Assembly (NCBI GenBank): GCA_012729815.1
Contig: JAAYCJ010000061.1
Location: forward strand, 1 to 34,830
Direction of reading: 5' to 3'
From: Phycisphaerae bacterium
GTDB lineage: Bacteria; Planctomycetota; Phycisphaerae; JAAYCJ01
DNA: 34,830 nucleotides
This document shows, one piece after another, positions 1 through 9,395 of the stretch. Position 1 is the first letter of the stretch, and each line of letters opens with the position of its first letter. The translations under genes and the position numbers were made by a program. The notes beneath the pieces were generated by a model. The model saw only the letters and a program-made list of their open reading frames with translations. It made no database searches and was not told where the DNA came from.

Positions 1-192
1 CTGGGCGAAGCGGCGGAGGCCTTGAGCACGCGCGAAGGGACGGCTGGGCGGTTCCTGAACGATCCGGAGCTCTACGAGTCGCTGGTCCTGACGAGCGAGC
101 GGCTCCAGCAGACGTTCGTGGAGCTTCACGACCTGCTGCGGCAGTGGCAGGAGAAGGGGCTGAAGCTGGAAGGCGGGGTGTTTGGGCAGTAG
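1..192 (+). CDS. MCE/MlaD-family protein, C-terminal 63 residues (partial)
   Basis: The window opens inside a plus-strand frame that ends at TAG 190-192. The visible 63 residues include GTAGRFLNDPELYESLVLTSERLQ, described here by its key elements: a G-x-x-G-R-F/L-L-N-D-P-E-L-Y box followed by an amphipathic helix (LQQTFVELHDLLRQWQEKG). This box is typical of the C-terminal helical part of MCE-domain substrate-binding proteins of ABC lipid transporters (MlaD/Ttg2C/YrbD type), which sit in the periplasm anchored to the inner membrane and pass phospholipids between membranes. The N-terminal TM segment and MCE domain lie outside the window, as would any permease and ATPase partners. No partner gene follows: the next gene is convergent. 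The family call is by motif recognition only and the exact transported lipid is unknown. Confidence 0.72.
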   Translation: MGEAAEALSTREGTAGRFLNDPELYESLVLTSERLQQTFVELHDLLRQWQEKGLKLEGGVFGQ

Positions 193-361
193 GCGCGTGC
201 TTTCGTGGCGACTTCCGCCGTCTGTGCGACTTCTTGTTGGAACGGCACGGATCACGCGGAACACGCGGAGTGGAGGGAACGGGAATTGAAACGGCGGAGG
301 ATTGTGCGTCGGGACGACGCACCCTATTTGACTCCGGCTGCCTCGCGTGATCCGCGTGATT
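193..361. other. Convergent intergenic region with short degenerate repeats
   Basis: This is a 169-bp gap between the stop of the MCE-like gene and the stop of the GH63-like gene. It holds a 10-bp perfect inverted pair (ATCACGCGGA at 251-260, TCCGCGTGAT at 351-360), each copy next to a second imperfect copy of the same word (AACACGCGGA at 260-269, CGCGTGAT at 344-351). A compact hairpin lies at 304-322. Small open frames here have no coding character and are not called. Confidence 0.5.
304..322. terminator. Hairpin between convergent genes, possible terminator
   Basis: Perfect 8-bp stem GTGCGTCG / CGACGCAC with a GGA loop, located between two convergent genes. On the plus strand it is followed by CCTATTTGA and on the minus strand by AATCCTCC, so neither side has a real U tract. 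The position suits transcription termination, but it could be only an RNA-stabilising hairpin. Confidence 0.4.
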
Positions 362-2029
362 CTACTTGTCCATCAGGAGTGCGGCGGTGAGGGCGGCGGT
401 CCAGTGGTAGTCTGAGATCGGGGCCATGCCGTATCCGAGCGAGAGGCGTTGTTTGCGGTCGAGGTCTCTTGGGCTGGTGACGTCCAGCGAGTCGTAGAAT
501 TCGAAGAGGCAGCCTTCCTTTTCGTACCAGAACGCCAGCCGGTCCAGCATGATCTTTTTCAGCCGCGCCGCTTCGCGGGCAAAGCCATTTCGCTGGAGGC
601 CGAGGCAGACCATGTAGTTGCAGTTGATCCACGTCGGGCCTCGCCACATATCCTTGCAGAACGTGCCGGAGTCGAGCGAGATCGACGGGATGGGGAAGGC
701 GGTGCCGAAGGTGGATGGGTTGGCCAGGTGGTCGCGCAGGGACTTGGCGCGGGCGGGCGGCGCAATGCTGGCGAAGAGGGGCATGAATCCGGAGACGGCT
801 TTGACGTCGACGAAGTTGCCGTCGAAGTCGCGGTCCATGTACATGCCATGGTCATCCGACCATAGGAGCTTGTTGACGGCTTTGGCGATGCGCTGGGCGT
901 TGGCTGCGGCTGAGCGCTTCAGGCCCTTTTCGCCAAGCCGATCGGCGATGGCGGCCAGGCATTGATAGTCGTGGCAGAACCAGGCGGCGAAATCCGGGGC
1001 ATCCAGCAGGACGGCGCGATCGAATCGCGAGGAGTTGTCCAAACCGGACTCGCCGGATCGGCATAAGGCGTTGCCTTCGATGTACCACTCGGGAATGCCG
1101 TTGTTGTTCTTGTCGCGGTTGACGCGGTCCCACTCCAGGTACCGCTGCAGATACGGCAGGCACTGCCGGGCGAATTCGAGATCGGCGGTCTTGTCCAGGA
1201 CGGTCAGGACCGCCCATCCGAGCAGCGGCGGCTGAGTGATCTCGCTGTCGTCGCCCTCGGCGAAGATCATATGGGGCAGAAAGCCGTCGGGCCGGGTCTG
1301 TTCGAGCATGGCCAGCACGGCGTCTTTGGCCATTTGCGGATCGACGCGGACCATTCCGAGCGTGTGGAAGGCCGAGTCCCAGAGCCACATGTGCCGGTGC
1401 GGCCAGCGGTCGGGCGTGGTCCAGCGGCGGCCGATCTTGCCGCACGGGGCTTCAACGTTGACCTTCATTATCGAGACGGCTTTGAGCAGCAGCCGCGTCT
1501 GCTCGGGCGTCAGGCCTTTTGGGACGCAAACGCCGCGGACATACGCGGCGCGGTCGCGAATGACCTGGTCCAGATCGGCGGTCAGGACCTGTCTGATCCG
1601 CTGGGCGGAAGGTTTGCCGTCGGCGACGATGACCGCCCATCGCCGGCCTTTGGCGACCGCGTAGACTTCGAGTTTTTCATGTTGTGCCAACCGCACCGGC
1701 TTGGACTTGACGGTCTGCCCGGCGGCGAGAAGGGAGCTTCCGGCGGGCGACTGGCCGATGAAGGCGTGATGATCGAGGAACGCGGCGAGGAACGGCCCGT
1801 TGCCGGTATCCGCCTCGATCGCGTCGCCGAGGATCATCCGAAAACGAAGTCTCTCCAGTCGCGTGAAGGCGAAGTGGACCTCCACGGGCAACCGGACGAT
1901 GAACGAGCCCGGTTCGCGGTCGGTGTGGAGGACGAACGGCTGCGACCAGTCGGCATGGCCGTCGATGCCGGAGAAGGCCAGCAATTGGCCGGCGCCCCAA
2001 ACGTTGGGAAGGTTGACCCCGTTGCTCAT
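362..2029 (-). CDS. GH63/MGH1-like alpha-glycosidase
   Basis: This 555-residue protein has an N-terminal beta-rich region (about 1-150) followed by an (alpha/alpha)6-barrel-like region. Signature stretches are RHMWLWDSAFHTLGM (about 212-226), SGLDNSSRFD, WRGPTWINCNYMV and CLFEFYDSL. In clan GH-G (GH63, including mannosylglycerate hydrolase MGH1 and E. coli YgjK) the Asp of the W-D-S-A-F-H box is the general acid and a Glu of the F/Y-E-F/Y-Y-D box is the base. Here these would be D218 and E510. It should therefore be an inverting hydrolase acting on alpha-glucosidic or alpha-mannosidic linkages; the true substrate cannot be read from sequence. No signal peptide is visible, so it is probably cytoplasmic. 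The ATG at 2027-2029 has a GAGGG Shine-Dalgarno about 6 nt away. A terminator upstream (2102-2132) separates it from the UroD-like pair, so it probably has its own promoter. Confidence 0.82.
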   Translation of the reverse strand: MSNGVNLPNVWGAGQLLAFSGIDGHADWSQPFVLHTDREPGSFIVRLPVEVHFAFTRLERLRFRMILGDAIEADTGNGPFLAAFLDHHAFIGQSPAGSSLLAAGQTVKSKPVRLAQHEKLEVYAVAKGRRWAVIVADGKPSAQRIRQVLTADLDQVIRDRAAYVRGVCVPKGLTPEQTRLLLKAVSIMKVNVEAPCGKIGRRWTTPDRWPHRHMWLWDSAFHTLGMVRVDPQMAKDAVLAMLEQTRPDGFLPHMIFAEGDDSEITQPPLLGWAVLTVLDKTADLEFARQCLPYLQRYLEWDRVNRDKNNNGIPEWYIEGNALCRSGESGLDNSSRFDRAVLLDAPDFAAWFCHDYQCLAAIADRLGEKGLKRSAAANAQRIAKAVNKLLWSDDHGMYMDRDFDGNFVDVKAVSGFMPLFASIAPPARAKSLRDHLANPSTFGTAFPIPSISLDSGTFCKDMWRGPTWINCNYMVCLGLQRNGFAREAARLKKIMLDRLAFWYEKEGCLFEFYDSLDVTSPRDLDRKQRLSLGYGMAPISDYHWTAALTAALLMDK

Positions 2030-2101
2030 GGCAAGCCCTCGCAGTTATGTGCCTCGATAACGATAAGGCCGGGTTTAACGCAATCCGTCGCGGCAATGCA
2101 A

Positions 2102-2132
2102 TAAGAAAAACGCCGCGCAGCCGCTGAGCGCG
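2102..2132 (-). terminator. Intrinsic terminator after the UroD-like pair
   Basis: Read on the minus strand, just past the stop of the second UroD-like gene, a GC stem CGCGC...GCGCG (2128-2132 with 2114-2118, 9-nt loop) is followed by GCG and the tract TTTTTCTTA. Stem plus U tract directly after a stop codon is the classic rho-independent layout. The short stem is compensated by pure GC pairing. Confidence 0.6.
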
Positions 2133-2135
2133 ATC

Positions 2136-3113
2136 TCAGTCGTACCGGCCGTATTCCTTCCACGCCTCGATCATGGCCAGGTAGTTGTCGATCGGGACTT
2201 CGCGGAAAACGGCGTTGGAGGCGCCGAGGGCGAATCCGCCGCCGGGCTTGCACGCGAGGCACACGTCGCGGGTCTGCTGGTAGACCGCTTCGGGCGGGCC
2301 GTGGTGGAAGAGGCTCAGGTCGATATTGCCGCAGAGGCACAGGCGGCCGTTCACCCGTTGCTTGACGGCGACGATGTCCATTCCGGCGGTCGGGTCGAGG
2401 GCCTGGACGGCGTGCAGGCTGCCGGCCGCCAATTGATCGATCATCGTGTCGATATTGCCATCGGTATGGAGGATCGAGCACATGCCGGCGGCCTGGACCG
2501 CGTCGGCCCATTCGTTCAGATACGGCATGAAGAACCGCTGGAGGTGCTGCGGGTTGAAGAACACGCCGTGGTTGTCGGCGACGTCGCAGCAGTTAAGCAC
2601 CGCATCGACCCCCTCATCGGCGAAGCGGGCGATGGTCTCCTTGGAGGCGGCCAGACGTTTGGCCGCCATCGCGTCGATCTCCTCCGGCCGGTCGTAGAGC
2701 TGATAGGAGAAATCGACATAGTCGTGTGCGGCGGGCATGCCGATGGTGCCGCCGGACTCGGCGATCACGCAGATGTCGGGGCCGGCCGTCTTCCGGAGGA
2801 TCTGAAGGAAGCGTTTGGGTCCGTCGTCGGGCAGCCACATGTAGGCCGGTTCGCCCGGCGCGACCTCCCAGTAACCGCCGATCGACGTGAGGGCGGCGAA
2901 GTGCAGCCGCTGGGCGACGTCGATCATGATCTCGGCGTTGGCGTGCAGGGCCCGTTCTTGCTCAGCGGGGGTCAGGGCGGCGAACTCGCGGCCGACGATG
3001 AACCGCCGGTCGGCGAGCCGGTCGTACAGGTGAAACTCGATTTCCCAGATCGGGCAGGCCTCTTCCGGCTGGTGGCAGCGGAGAGCGGCCATCATTCGCT
3101 CGCGTCGTGTCAT
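2136..3113 (-). CDS. Uroporphyrinogen decarboxylase-like (URO-D superfamily) protein, downstream copy
   Basis: 325 residues starting M-T-R-R-E-R-M-M-A-A-L, the usual opening of URO-D/MtaA-like proteins. The C-terminal half carries ILHTDGNID (214-222), a Cys-rich stretch RLCLCGNIDL (257-266) and a conserved terminal Y-LAMIEAWKEYG helix. In cobamide-dependent methyltransferases MtaA/MtbA of this superfamily a His-x-Cys plus a distant Cys bind catalytic zinc. Here the box is His-Thr-Asp-Gly, so the canonical zinc site is not intact, and haem synthesis is unlikely too because such distant paralogues are common next to sugar genes in planctomycetes. Function is unknown, perhaps methyl transfer or demethylation. 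The start at 3113 was chosen because it makes a 4-bp ATGA overlap with the upstream paralogue and has AAGGA 7 nt ahead. A longer in-frame extension upstream is only a shadow of that paralogue. Confidence 0.8.
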   Translation of the reverse strand: MTRRERMMAALRCHQPEEACPIWEIEFHLYDRLADRRFIVGREFAALTPAEQERALHANAEIMIDVAQRLHFAALTSIGGYWEVAPGEPAYMWLPDDGPKRFLQILRKTAGPDICVIAESGGTIGMPAAHDYVDFSYQLYDRPEEIDAMAAKRLAASKETIARFADEGVDAVLNCCDVADNHGVFFNPQHLQRFFMPYLNEWADAVQAAGMCSILHTDGNIDTMIDQLAAGSLHAVQALDPTAGMDIVAVKQRVNGRLCLCGNIDLSLFHHGPPEAVYQQTRDVCLACKPGGGFALGASNAVFREVPIDNYLAMIEAWKEYGRYD

Positions 3114-4114
3114 GTCATGTTCCTTGCCGCCATCTCGGCGTATTCCTTGAGAATCCTCACGTACAGCCGGTAATCGTCGATGGACACTTCGGGCGGGGTC
3201 TGATGATCGCAGGCGGCAACGTAGCCGCCGGAGCTCATCGCGGGCAGCAGACGCTCGAATTCCGCCCGGATGGCCTGTTCGCCACGGTGCATGACCGTCT
3301 TGTCGAACCCGCCGATCATCCGCAGCGTCGGGTACCGCCGCCGCAGTTCCGGCACGTCCACTCCAGCCATCCGCTCCAGCGGGAGAAAGCCCTCCACCCC
3401 CACCTCCATCAACCATGGGACCAGTTCGTGCACCAGCCCGTCGGTGTCGATGAACGGAATGATGCCTCGCTCCTTGAGGGCTGGGATGATCCGCCGATAG
3501 TATGGCGCCATGAACTCGTCGAACTGCGACCTGGAAATCATCGGTCCGTGGTTGTAACTCATGTCCTCGGCGAAGGTCATGAACACCGGAACGCAAAGCT
3601 CGCAGGCCCGATCGAGCGTCCGCAGGTGATGTTGCAGCAGGTCCTCGTTGATTTGGTGCATCAGCTCCGGATGGTCGTGGAACGCGTACAGGTGCTCCTC
3701 GATGCCGAAGAGCGTCCTGGGAAACCAGAAGAAACCCTCCATCGTGAACCACACAAAGAGTTTGCCGTCCCGCTGGCGCCGGTCCCACCGCCGCAGCGTG
3801 TCGGCGTCGAACGACGCCTCGGGGTACAGATGCTCGCGGATCCGCTGATAGTCATCGGCATCGGCGATGATCCCCAGTCCGTGCCCCGGCGGGTTCGGAC
3901 ATTTCGGACCCTGCGGGCGGAACCAGTGCTGGCGCATGCCGTCCAGCCCGAAGTAGTCCCGAATCTCCGCCGGATCGGTCAGTTCCGCAGGCAGACCCTC
4001 GCGATGCCACCGGTCGGCGGTTTGCGTCCACCAACCGGCCCACTCGATTATCGGAAGTCGATCGACCGAACGGAAACTCAGTATGTTCGCGATGCGCGTC
4101 CTGGTATCCACCAT
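3110..4114 (-). CDS. Uroporphyrinogen decarboxylase-like (URO-D superfamily) protein, upstream copy
   Basis: 334 residues beginning M-V-D-T-R-T-R-I-A-N-I-L-S-F, aligned by eye with the opening of its downstream neighbour. Conserved superfamily features are FAEDMSYNHGPMIS (181-194), FIDTDGLVHELVPWL (221-235), the IGGFDKT strand (267-273) and ACDHQTPPEVSIDDY (301-315). The position that is His in the HTDG box of the partner is Asp here (IDTDG), while this copy keeps a Cys in the ACDH box that the partner lacks. Stop and start overlap as ATGA, so translation is coupled and the two products may form a heterodimer (inference). It is probably cytoplasmic. The substrate is unknown; a corrinoid or methyl-transfer role is possible but no corrinoid-protein gene is visible. 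The ATG at 4114 has GAGGG just ahead. Confidence 0.8.
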   Translation of the reverse strand: MVDTRTRIANILSFRSVDRLPIIEWAGWWTQTADRWHREGLPAELTDPAEIRDYFGLDGMRQHWFRPQGPKCPNPPGHGLGIIADADDYQRIREHLYPEASFDADTLRRWDRRQRDGKLFVWFTMEGFFWFPRTLFGIEEHLYAFHDHPELMHQINEDLLQHHLRTLDRACELCVPVFMTFAEDMSYNHGPMISRSQFDEFMAPYYRRIIPALKERGIIPFIDTDGLVHELVPWLMEVGVEGFLPLERMAGVDVPELRRRYPTLRMIGGFDKTVMHRGEQAIRAEFERLLPAMSSGGYVAACDHQTPPEVSIDDYRLYVRILKEYAEMAARNMT

Positions 4115-4219
4115 CAGCCCTCGATGCCGAAGCCGCTGAAATCAGCAGGCCATTGTAGCGGCGGACCGGGAGCTCGGCAAGCCACACCCGATACGCCCTG
4201 TACAAGATCGCCGACGGCT

Positions 4220-7200
4220 TCAACGCGGCGATCGGCGTCGTCGGGCCTTGCGGGCCAGGGCGAGTCCCACCGTGCCGGCGGTCAGCAGCAGCGGCATGAC
4301 CGGGTACTTGACGCCGTAGACGATCGGGGTGAGGGCCAGCCGCGTCATCCGGCACAGTTGCGGGTCGGTCGCCACCACCAGCGCGATCGGCGGCGAGTAG
4401 CGGTAGTACAGCCCGACCAGCGTGCGGCCCGGAGCGCAGGTCGCCAGATACCGGTCGCGGAAATGGCGAAGCGTCGCCACCTCCGGCTCGAGATGGCTGC
4501 CGTAGGCGGCGGTGGCGATGAAGCACAGCGGGCCGAACGGCGTGCCGGACCCGCCCTGCCCCGAGAGTTCGATGACGGCTGAGCCGGTGTCCGGGTCGTT
4601 GGTGTCAATGGTCAGCGTGGCTGAGTAGCCCTGCTCGGCGGTCGGCGTAAAGGCGATGGTGACGGCGGTAGATTCGCCGGGCTTCAGCGTCTTGTGGATC
4701 CCGTCGTGCGAGAAGTTGACGGTGTCGGTCAGGGTGTAGTTGTCGATCTGGAGTTGATAGGTGCCGCGATTGGTGACGGTCACCGTGGCTGAGGTCTCGC
4801 CGCCGACTTCGACCGCGCCGAAATCGACCTGCGAGTCGGACAGCTCGATGTCCGGGTTGACCACCAGCGCTCCGACGCGGTAGTAGCGCGGATAGTAGGA
4901 GTCGGCGGTTACCAGGGCTGCGCTGGCGAAGTCGCCCGCGTAGGTTCCGCCGCCCTGGTCGGCGATCGGCACCGTGACAATGTCATCCTGGTACTGTATG
5001 GCGATCCGCGTGTCGTCGCCGTTGAAGCTGGGCCAGCCGAAGCCGGTCTGCGGGTTGACCTGCTGGGCCACGAGGCCCGCCTCGCCGGTGATCAGATTGG
5101 CGACCAGCGTCTGGTAGGTTCCGTCGGCGTCGTCGACCATGTCGAAGGCGATCATCCAGTCGCGGGTGGTGGCGGCTGTCGGATTGCCGAGGTTGATTCC
5201 CGGCGGCGGCGGCGAGACGAGGCTCTCGACGAAGTCGGTCCGGACGTCGATCAGGCCAATGCTCCAGTAGCTGTAGCTGTCGGCGCCGTCGGCCAGGCGC
5301 ATCTCGCTGAGGGCGTCAAAGACGATCCGGCCGCCGGTGAGGTCAAAGTCGATCACGTCGGCGTACTGGACGATGCTGGAGCCGAACTCGGCGTCGGTCG
5401 GCCAGAGGATTTCGATCGCGCGGTCGCTGCCTCCGGTCTCGTCGCTCAGGTCGAGCAGGTAGACCAGGTTATCGAAGTCGGTGCTGGTGAACGCGAAGTA
5501 CACGCCGTCGCGCGAGCCGGCGATGGTGCGTACGAACCCTTCGGTGGTGAGCCGTTCGTCGTAGGTGTCGTCGGGCGAGAGGCTGGCGATGTGCAGGTTG
5601 TTGGTCGCGTCGACGAAGAGCACCTGCTGGCCGTCCTCGACAATCACCGGGCGGGTGGGCGAGACCGGATCCAGCGAGACGTAGAACTCCTCGCCGGTGG
5701 CGATCCGCATGCCCAGAAACGGCGTGGTGTCCTCGTAGAAGATGAACACGATGTTGTCGCCGCCCTGGACGGGATCGACCTGTCCGCCGGTGTCGTCGTC
5801 CGGCGCGCCGGTATCGCCGACCCCGACGGCGTCCCACGCGGCGGCCGCAGCGGCCGCCTCGGCTGACCCGTCGCCGTAGAGTTCCTCGGCACTCTGAATG
5901 GTCGCCCGACGGGCCGAGGCAAAGTCGCTCTGCCGCGTCAGGTGCAGGGTCAGCGCTTGATAGAAGACCCGTTCGACCTTGTCGCGGCCGATGCTGGTTC
6001 CCAATCCCTGCTCGGTCAGTCCCTCCGCCATCAGGTAGGCGGCGTGGCTGGGGATCGTGCTGTTGACGTGGACGCCGCCGTTGTCGACGTCGAGCGGCAC
6101 GTTGCGGTATTCGCTCATGTTGGCCGGTTGCGATCCGATTCCGCTGGCGATCAACCCGTCGCTCTCGATGCCCAGGTGCGGATTGGCCAGGTTGCGCAGA
6201 TAGCCGGGCGCGACCCGCGCAGCGTCCTCGCCCAGGAGCCAGTCTTCGCGGTCGACCATGCAGGCGAAGATGTCGGACATCGCCTCGTTCAGGGCGCCGG
6301 ACTGGTACTTGTATTCGAGGTTGGCGGTGTACTGCGTGACGCCGTGCGTGTACTCGTGGGCCGTGATGTCGAGGGCCCGGGCCAGGTTGTCGAAGGTCGT
6401 CCCGCCGTCGCCGAACATCATGATCTGACCGTTCCACGCGGCATTTTCCCAGTTCTGCCCGACGTGGACGATGCCGATGTTGTTGAGGCCCTGTCCGTCG
6501 ATCGAGTTGCGGTTGTGGGTGGTGTAGTAATAATTGCTGGTGAGGGTGAACCAGTGCAGGAGGGTGACTCCGGCGGCGTCCCAGCCCGAGGTGGGAAAAT
6601 CGGATTGGATGAAGTAGGCCGAGTCCATGGTCTCGGGCGGGGCGTTGCGGGCGTCGAGGACCACGGAGTTGCCGCCGCCGAAGCTGTCGGGAACCGTCGG
6701 ATTCTGCGAGTGGATGGGCAGCGTCGTTTCGATCAGGTTGTAGACGCCGTTTTCCAGCCAGGCTGAGAAGGTCCGCGTATTGCCGAAGAGATCGACGCCG
6801 GAGCCCGAAATGGCTTCGTTCCAGGTGTCGTTGTACTTCTCGATGACGTGTCCGGTGAGGGCGTCGATGAAGTACTGCCAGCGGTCGTAGCCCTCCCAGG
6901 CAACCACATCGTAGACCAGCCGGGTTACGTTGCCGGGGCCGACGTGGACGACGAGTTGGACGGTGGACTCCGACCTGACCCGGCCCAGGTCGGCCACCAC
7001 CACGGCCAGCGCGTCTTGCGCGGTCAGCCGCGGCGTGACGTCAATCGTGGGACTTGGATGCGTGTCGCCTTCGATCAGGTAGACCGAGCCGTCGCCGGCC
7101 AGATGGACGATCGCCTGGCGGCCGTGCACGGGCAAGCCGCGGTAGATCTGCTGGAACTTGACGTGCAGGCGGCCGTGCGGATCGGCGATCTCGCGGACGG

Positions 7201-7678
7201 CTTGGAACTCCTCGCGAGCCTCGCGAACCTTCAGCAGGCCGGCGAACCGCTGAAGGGCGCCGGTCGCCACCGCCGCAGGTTCGGCTTTGGCCCCTTCGGG
7301 CGGAGCGTAGAGGGCTGGTCCCTTGATGAACCCAGCGGTCCCGTTGGGGTTCAGGCGGACGTCCAGATCGATGCCCGCCGCTTTGAGGGCCGCCAGTTCG
7401 GAACCTGACGGAAGAGGCGATGCGCCTTTGGCCGAGGCGTGCGAGGATCGATCGAGGCGTGTCTTGGCCGCCGTCGCACCGACGGAAGCGACTTTCCACG
7501 ACTGGTATCGCGTTTCGACGCTGCGCAGACGGCCGCCGACCGCCCGCGGATCGGGTTTGCCGGTTGATGACCGGGAACCAGGAGCGTCCTGCCCGCGGCG
7601 CGGCATGGCTGAGGCGCCGGCGGCGAATGAAAGGACGAGCGCGATCACCAGAACGAGACGGCGGGTGGAAGCCTTCAT
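4220..7678 (-). CDS. Secreted thermolysin-like M4 metalloprotease with beta-propeller-like, ASH-like and CFI-box C-terminal regions
   Basis: 1152 residues. Start chosen at 7678: GGAGGA lies 7 nt upstream and the N-terminus is then a clean signal peptide (MKASTRR, hydrophobic core, A-S-A about residue 24). Regions in order: FTP/PepSY-type propeptide (about 90-290); M4 catalytic domain with HEYTH 441-445, third zinc ligand E465 in GALNEAMSD, and the catalytic-His box [16 protein letters not shown] (H537), ending near 650. The HExxH-to-Glu spacing equals that of thermolysin. Next come a beta-propeller-like stretch (about 660-930), an ASH/choice-of-anchor-type Ig domain (about 941-1040), and a final [10 protein letters not shown] box at 1052 followed by a YYRYSPP motif, a hydrophobic segment and a basic tail ([11 protein letters not shown]). 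The last module is the CFI-box C-terminal domain, thought to act in surface sorting or anchoring. The protein should be exported, autoprocessed and cell-surface attached. Confidence 0.9.
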   Translation of the reverse strand: MKASTRRLVLVIALVLSFAAGASAMPRRGQDAPGSRSSTGKPDPRAVGGRLRSVETRYQSWKVASVGATAAKTRLDRSSHASAKGASPLPSGSELAALKAAGIDLDVRLNPNGTAGFIKGPALYAPPEGAKAEPAAVATGALQRFAGLLKVREAREEFQAVREIADPHGRLHVKFQQIYRGLPVHGRQAIVHLAGDGSVYLIEGDTHPSPTIDVTPRLTAQDALAVVVADLGRVRSESTVQLVVHVGPGNVTRLVYDVVAWEGYDRWQYFIDALTGHVIEKYNDTWNEAISGSGVDLFGNTRTFSAWLENGVYNLIETTLPIHSQNPTVPDSFGGGNSVVLDARNAPPETMDSAYFIQSDFPTSGWDAAGVTLLHWFTLTSNYYYTTHNRNSIDGQGLNNIGIVHVGQNWENAAWNGQIMMFGDGGTTFDNLARALDITAHEYTHGVTQYTANLEYKYQSGALNEAMSDIFACMVDREDWLLGEDAARVAPGYLRNLANPHLGIESDGLIASGIGSQPANMSEYRNVPLDVDNGGVHVNSTIPSHAAYLMAEGLTEQGLGTSIGRDKVERVFYQALTLHLTRQSDFASARRATIQSAEELYGDGSAEAAAAAAAWDAVGVGDTGAPDDDTGGQVDPVQGGDNIVFIFYEDTTPFLGMRIATGEEFYVSLDPVSPTRPVIVEDGQQVLFVDATNNLHIASLSPDDTYDERLTTEGFVRTIAGSRDGVYFAFTSTDFDNLVYLLDLSDETGGSDRAIEILWPTDAEFGSSIVQYADVIDFDLTGGRIVFDALSEMRLADGADSYSYWSIGLIDVRTDFVESLVSPPPPGINLGNPTAATTRDWMIAFDMVDDADGTYQTLVANLITGEAGLVAQQVNPQTGFGWPSFNGDDTRIAIQYQDDIVTVPIADQGGGTYAGDFASAALVTADSYYPRYYRVGALVVNPDIELSDSQVDFGAVEVGGETSATVTVTNRGTYQLQIDNYTLTDTVNFSHDGIHKTLKPGESTAVTIAFTPTAEQGYSATLTIDTNDPDTGSAVIELSGQGGSGTPFGPLCFIATAAYGSHLEPEVATLRHFRDRYLATCAPGRTLVGLYYRYSPPIALVVATDPQLCRMTRLALTPIVYGVKYPVMPLLLTAGTVGLALARKARRRRSPR

Positions 7679-7787
7679 TGGAGTATCCTCCGCAGATTCA
7701 AAAGCCCGGTCCGACGCGGCTTGGCCTGCAAGCCCTATCGGACGGAATCCCCCTGACACGGCAATCCGCATCTTTCCGGCGATGCGA

Positions 7788-9293
7788 TCAGCCGCCGGCT
7801 CCCGAATTCGGATCCGGTTTCCCCAGATTGTGCTTTTTCATACGGTACCGAAGCACGTCCCGGGTGATCCCGAGGGCGTCGGCCGCCTTGGTCTGATTCC
7901 AATTATGGCCTTCGAGGGCCCGAAGGATCAAACGCCGTTCCTGACCGGCCAATCCGTCGCCCGCGTCGCCCGAGATTTCCAGCGGCTCCGGGTCGCCGGT
8001 GATTTCCCGCGGCAGGTCGGCCGGCGTGATCTGGCGGCCGGAAGCCAGCAGGACGGCCCGTTCGATAACGTTCTGGAGCTCACGGATATTGCCGGGCCAC
8101 TGGTAGTTGACCAGAAGGTCTTCAGTGGCGGGCGAGACGGCCGGCTTGGGAACCTTCAGGTCGTCCGAGGCCCGGGCCACGGTGTGGCGGATCAGTTCGG
8201 GAATATCGTCGCGGCGGCGGCGAAGCGGCGGCAGGTGGATGGGAAAGACGTTGAGGCGGTAGTAGAGGTCATCGCGGAACTTGCCTTCCTGCATGGCCTG
8301 CTTGAGATCGCGGTTGGTCGCGGCGATGATCCGGACGTCGGTGGCGATGGTTTTGGTGCCGCCGACGCGGGTGAATTCGCGTTCCTGCAGGACGCGAAGG
8401 AGCTTGACCTGGATGGCGGTGCTCAGCTCGCCGACCTCGTCGAGGAAGATGGTGCCGCCGTCGGCGAGTTCGAAGCGTCCGGGTTTCTGGGCGACCGCGC
8501 CGGTGAACGAGCCTTTTTCGTGGCCGAACAGCTCGCTTTCGAGCAGCCCTTCGGGCAGGGCTGCGCAGTTGACGGCGACGAACGGGTGCTCGGCCCGTTC
8601 GGAGGAGCGGTGGATCGTCTTGGCGATCAGCTCCTTGCCGGTGCCCGTTTCGCCCAGCAGGAGGACGGTGGCGTTGGTGTGGGCGACCTTGCCCAGCAGT
8701 TCCATCACGCCGCGCAGGCTGCCGCCGGCGCCGATGATCTGCCGGTCGGTAAAGACGCTCTCCTGGAGGGTCTGGTTTTCCCGCTTGAGGCCCTCGAACT
8801 TCTGGGCGTTGACCGTGCCGATGGCGGCAAGGTTGGCGAAGACCTCGAGGAGTTCCAGGTCGCCGTCGCCGAACGCGCCATCGCGGCGGTTGAGCACCTC
8901 GATCACGCCGATCGGCTCGCCCTGGTAGATCATCGGCGAGCAGATCAGGTTTCGCGTCCGGAAGTTGAGCTTGCTGTCGATGCCCTGGAAGAAGCTCGGG
9001 TCGTCGCTGACGTCGTTGACCTGACGGCTGCGGCCGGACTCCAGGACCTGTCCCGCGATGCCCAGCGAGGCGTCGAACTCGTCGCCGATAAGCTGGTCGC
9101 CCTTGCAGCCGCAGGCGGCAAGAAACCGCAGGGCCTTCTTCCGCGAGTCGAGGAGCAGGACGCTTGAGGCCTCAGCCCGCATGACCCGGGCCGCCTGGTC
9201 GGCGATGGCCTGGAGCGTGGCGCGGACGTCGAGGGTGCGATTGATGGCCTTGAGGGCTTCGAGCAGAGCTGAGGTTGTCTGTTGATCCCACAT
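7788..9293 (-). CDS. Sigma-54-dependent transcriptional activator (GAF-AAA+-Fis)
   Basis: 501 residues in the NifA/FhlA-like order: GAF sensor (about 15-165), AAA+ (about 185-420) and a Fis-type helix-turn-helix (about 450-490, [20 protein letters not shown]). Walker A is GETGTGKE 214-221, Walker [11 protein letters not shown] 281-290, and GNIREL lies at 401-406. The sigma-54 contact loop reads GSFTGA (261-266), a tolerated variant of GAFTGA. It is expected to bind enhancer sites and remodel RNA polymerase holoenzyme with RpoN. There is no receiver domain, so the signal is probably a small molecule or partner bound by GAF. It lies just downstream of the pilus operon terminator and 109 bp before the M4 protease gene. 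I found no convincing -24/-12 promoter near it, so its targets are not defined by this window. Confidence 0.93.
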   Translation of the reverse strand: MWDQQTTSALLEALKAINRTLDVRATLQAIADQAARVMRAEASSVLLLDSRKKALRFLAACGCKGDQLIGDEFDASLGIAGQVLESGRSRQVNDVSDDPSFFQGIDSKLNFRTRNLICSPMIYQGEPIGVIEVLNRRDGAFGDGDLELLEVFANLAAIGTVNAQKFEGLKRENQTLQESVFTDRQIIGAGGSLRGVMELLGKVAHTNATVLLLGETGTGKELIAKTIHRSSERAEHPFVAVNCAALPEGLLESELFGHEKGSFTGAVAQKPGRFELADGGTIFLDEVGELSTAIQVKLLRVLQEREFTRVGGTKTIATDVRIIAATNRDLKQAMQEGKFRDDLYYRLNVFPIHLPPLRRRRDDIPELIRHTVARASDDLKVPKPAVSPATEDLLVNYQWPGNIRELQNVIERAVLLASGRQITPADLPREITGDPEPLEISGDAGDGLAGQERRLILRALEGHNWNQTKAADALGITRDVLRYRMKKHNLGKPDPNSGAGG

Positions 9294-9332
9294 GATCGTC
9301 TCGGTTCGGGGTTCCGCCAGCCGTCAGGCACC

Positions 9333-9361
9333 ATTTGACCGCAAGGGCGGGCCGGTTGCAA
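9333..9361 (-). promoter_or_regulatory. Possible sigma-70 promoter for the sigma-54 activator gene
   Basis: On the minus strand TTGCAA (9356-9361), 17-bp spacer, TCAAAT (9333-9338). Each hexamer matches consensus at four of six positions. It lies between the pilus operon terminator and the activator start, so a promoter is expected here; the exact match is weak. Confidence 0.35.
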
Positions 9362-9395
9362 GGCTGTGTTTCGCGGGCAACGCCGCCGGCGGTCC

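Noticed and set aside
3114-3788. N-terminal extension of the downstream UroD-like gene, giving one 550-residue frame
   Set aside because: This part is a frame-shifted shadow of the upstream paralogue; the ATGA overlap with AAGGA upstream gives a better start at 3113.
7679-7771. Longer start of the M4 protease gene (31 extra residues)
   Set aside because: The later ATG at 7678 has a strong Shine-Dalgarno and exposes a normal signal peptide; the extension would bury it.
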